Shown here: one piece after another, positions 62,724 to 64,000 of the stretch
Position numbering within the stretch: position 1 is the first letter of the stretch
How the letters are laid out: each line of letters opens with the position of its first letter
Assembly (NCBI RefSeq): GCF_014191725.1
Contig: NZ_JACHWZ010000010.1
Coordinates: forward strand, 1 to 64,000
From: Microbulbifer rhizosphaerae
GTDB lineage: Bacteria > Pseudomonadota > Gammaproteobacteria > Pseudomonadales > Cellvibrionaceae
Length of the DNA stretch: 64,000 nt
Direction: 5' to 3'
Made by a program: the position numbers and the translations under genes
Notes under the pieces: generated by a model
Told to the model about the DNA's origin: nothing
Seen by the model: only the letters and a program-made list of their open reading frames with translations
The model's database searches: none

Positions 62724-64000
<1,277 letters not shown>

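Overview
The window looks like a GC-rich gammaproteobacterial chromosome close to the replication origin, most like the marine Cellvibrionales/Microbulbifer group. This is inferred from gene content and order (gyrB at the right edge; glyQ-glyS-gmhB; trkH-trkA-rsmB-fmt-def-lysM-dprA; tsaC-purE-hemF-aroE) and from dispersed REP-like palindromes. No species-specific marker was tested.

Layout. (1) 1-4634: a decayed mobile region. Minus-strand gene cassettes (a 162-aa exported protein, a DUF4062 protein, a zinc-ribbon membrane protein) are separated by recognisable attC sites, but no integron integrase gene is present. Two group II intron remnants lie beyond them. One keeps domain V but has no reverse transcriptase. 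The other has a reverse transcriptase that loses homology at the YADD motif, next to three tandem hairpins. (2) 5100-10441: a MATE transporter, convergent with a six-gene housekeeping operon (purE-tsaC-hemF-NTF2-like-aroE-small membrane protein). (3) 10712-22662: the most unusual locus. It encodes a single-module reducing polyketide synthase with no thioesterase, a PLP-dependent alpha-oxoamine synthase, an MMPL/RND transporter, a LolA-like periplasmic protein and a predicted outer-membrane barrel, with a convergent LysR regulator. I infer that it makes and exports a lipid-like amino-ketone, possibly polyunsaturated because the enoylreductase looks degenerate. (4) 23937-32648: terB-like, dprA and lysM facing def-fmt-rsmB-trkA-trkH. 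(5) 32750-36949: a MacAB-like adaptor/ATPase/two-permease exporter. (6) 36987-42464: GST, LpxL-like acyltransferase, glyQ, glyS, gmhB. (7) 42495-46826: an RND efflux pump and its adaptor. (8) 47264-55560: a secreted subtilase, a serine beta-lactamase-like hydrolase, an alpha/beta-hydrolase pseudogene, a BlaI repressor with an M56 peptidase-ankyrin fusion, and an S41 peptidase remnant. (9) 55693-64000: rlmI, a Fur-boxed TonB receptor, a DUF2239 protein, a GNAT acetyltransferase, a PAPS reductase, a two-gene module (XRE-TM-STN protein plus a small exported protein) and the 3' part of gyrB.

Most of the window is conserved core metabolism (formylmethionine processing, potassium uptake, tRNA charging and modification, haem and shikimate synthesis). 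Accessory modules are inserted between the core blocks. No tRNA, rRNA or CRISPR array was seen.
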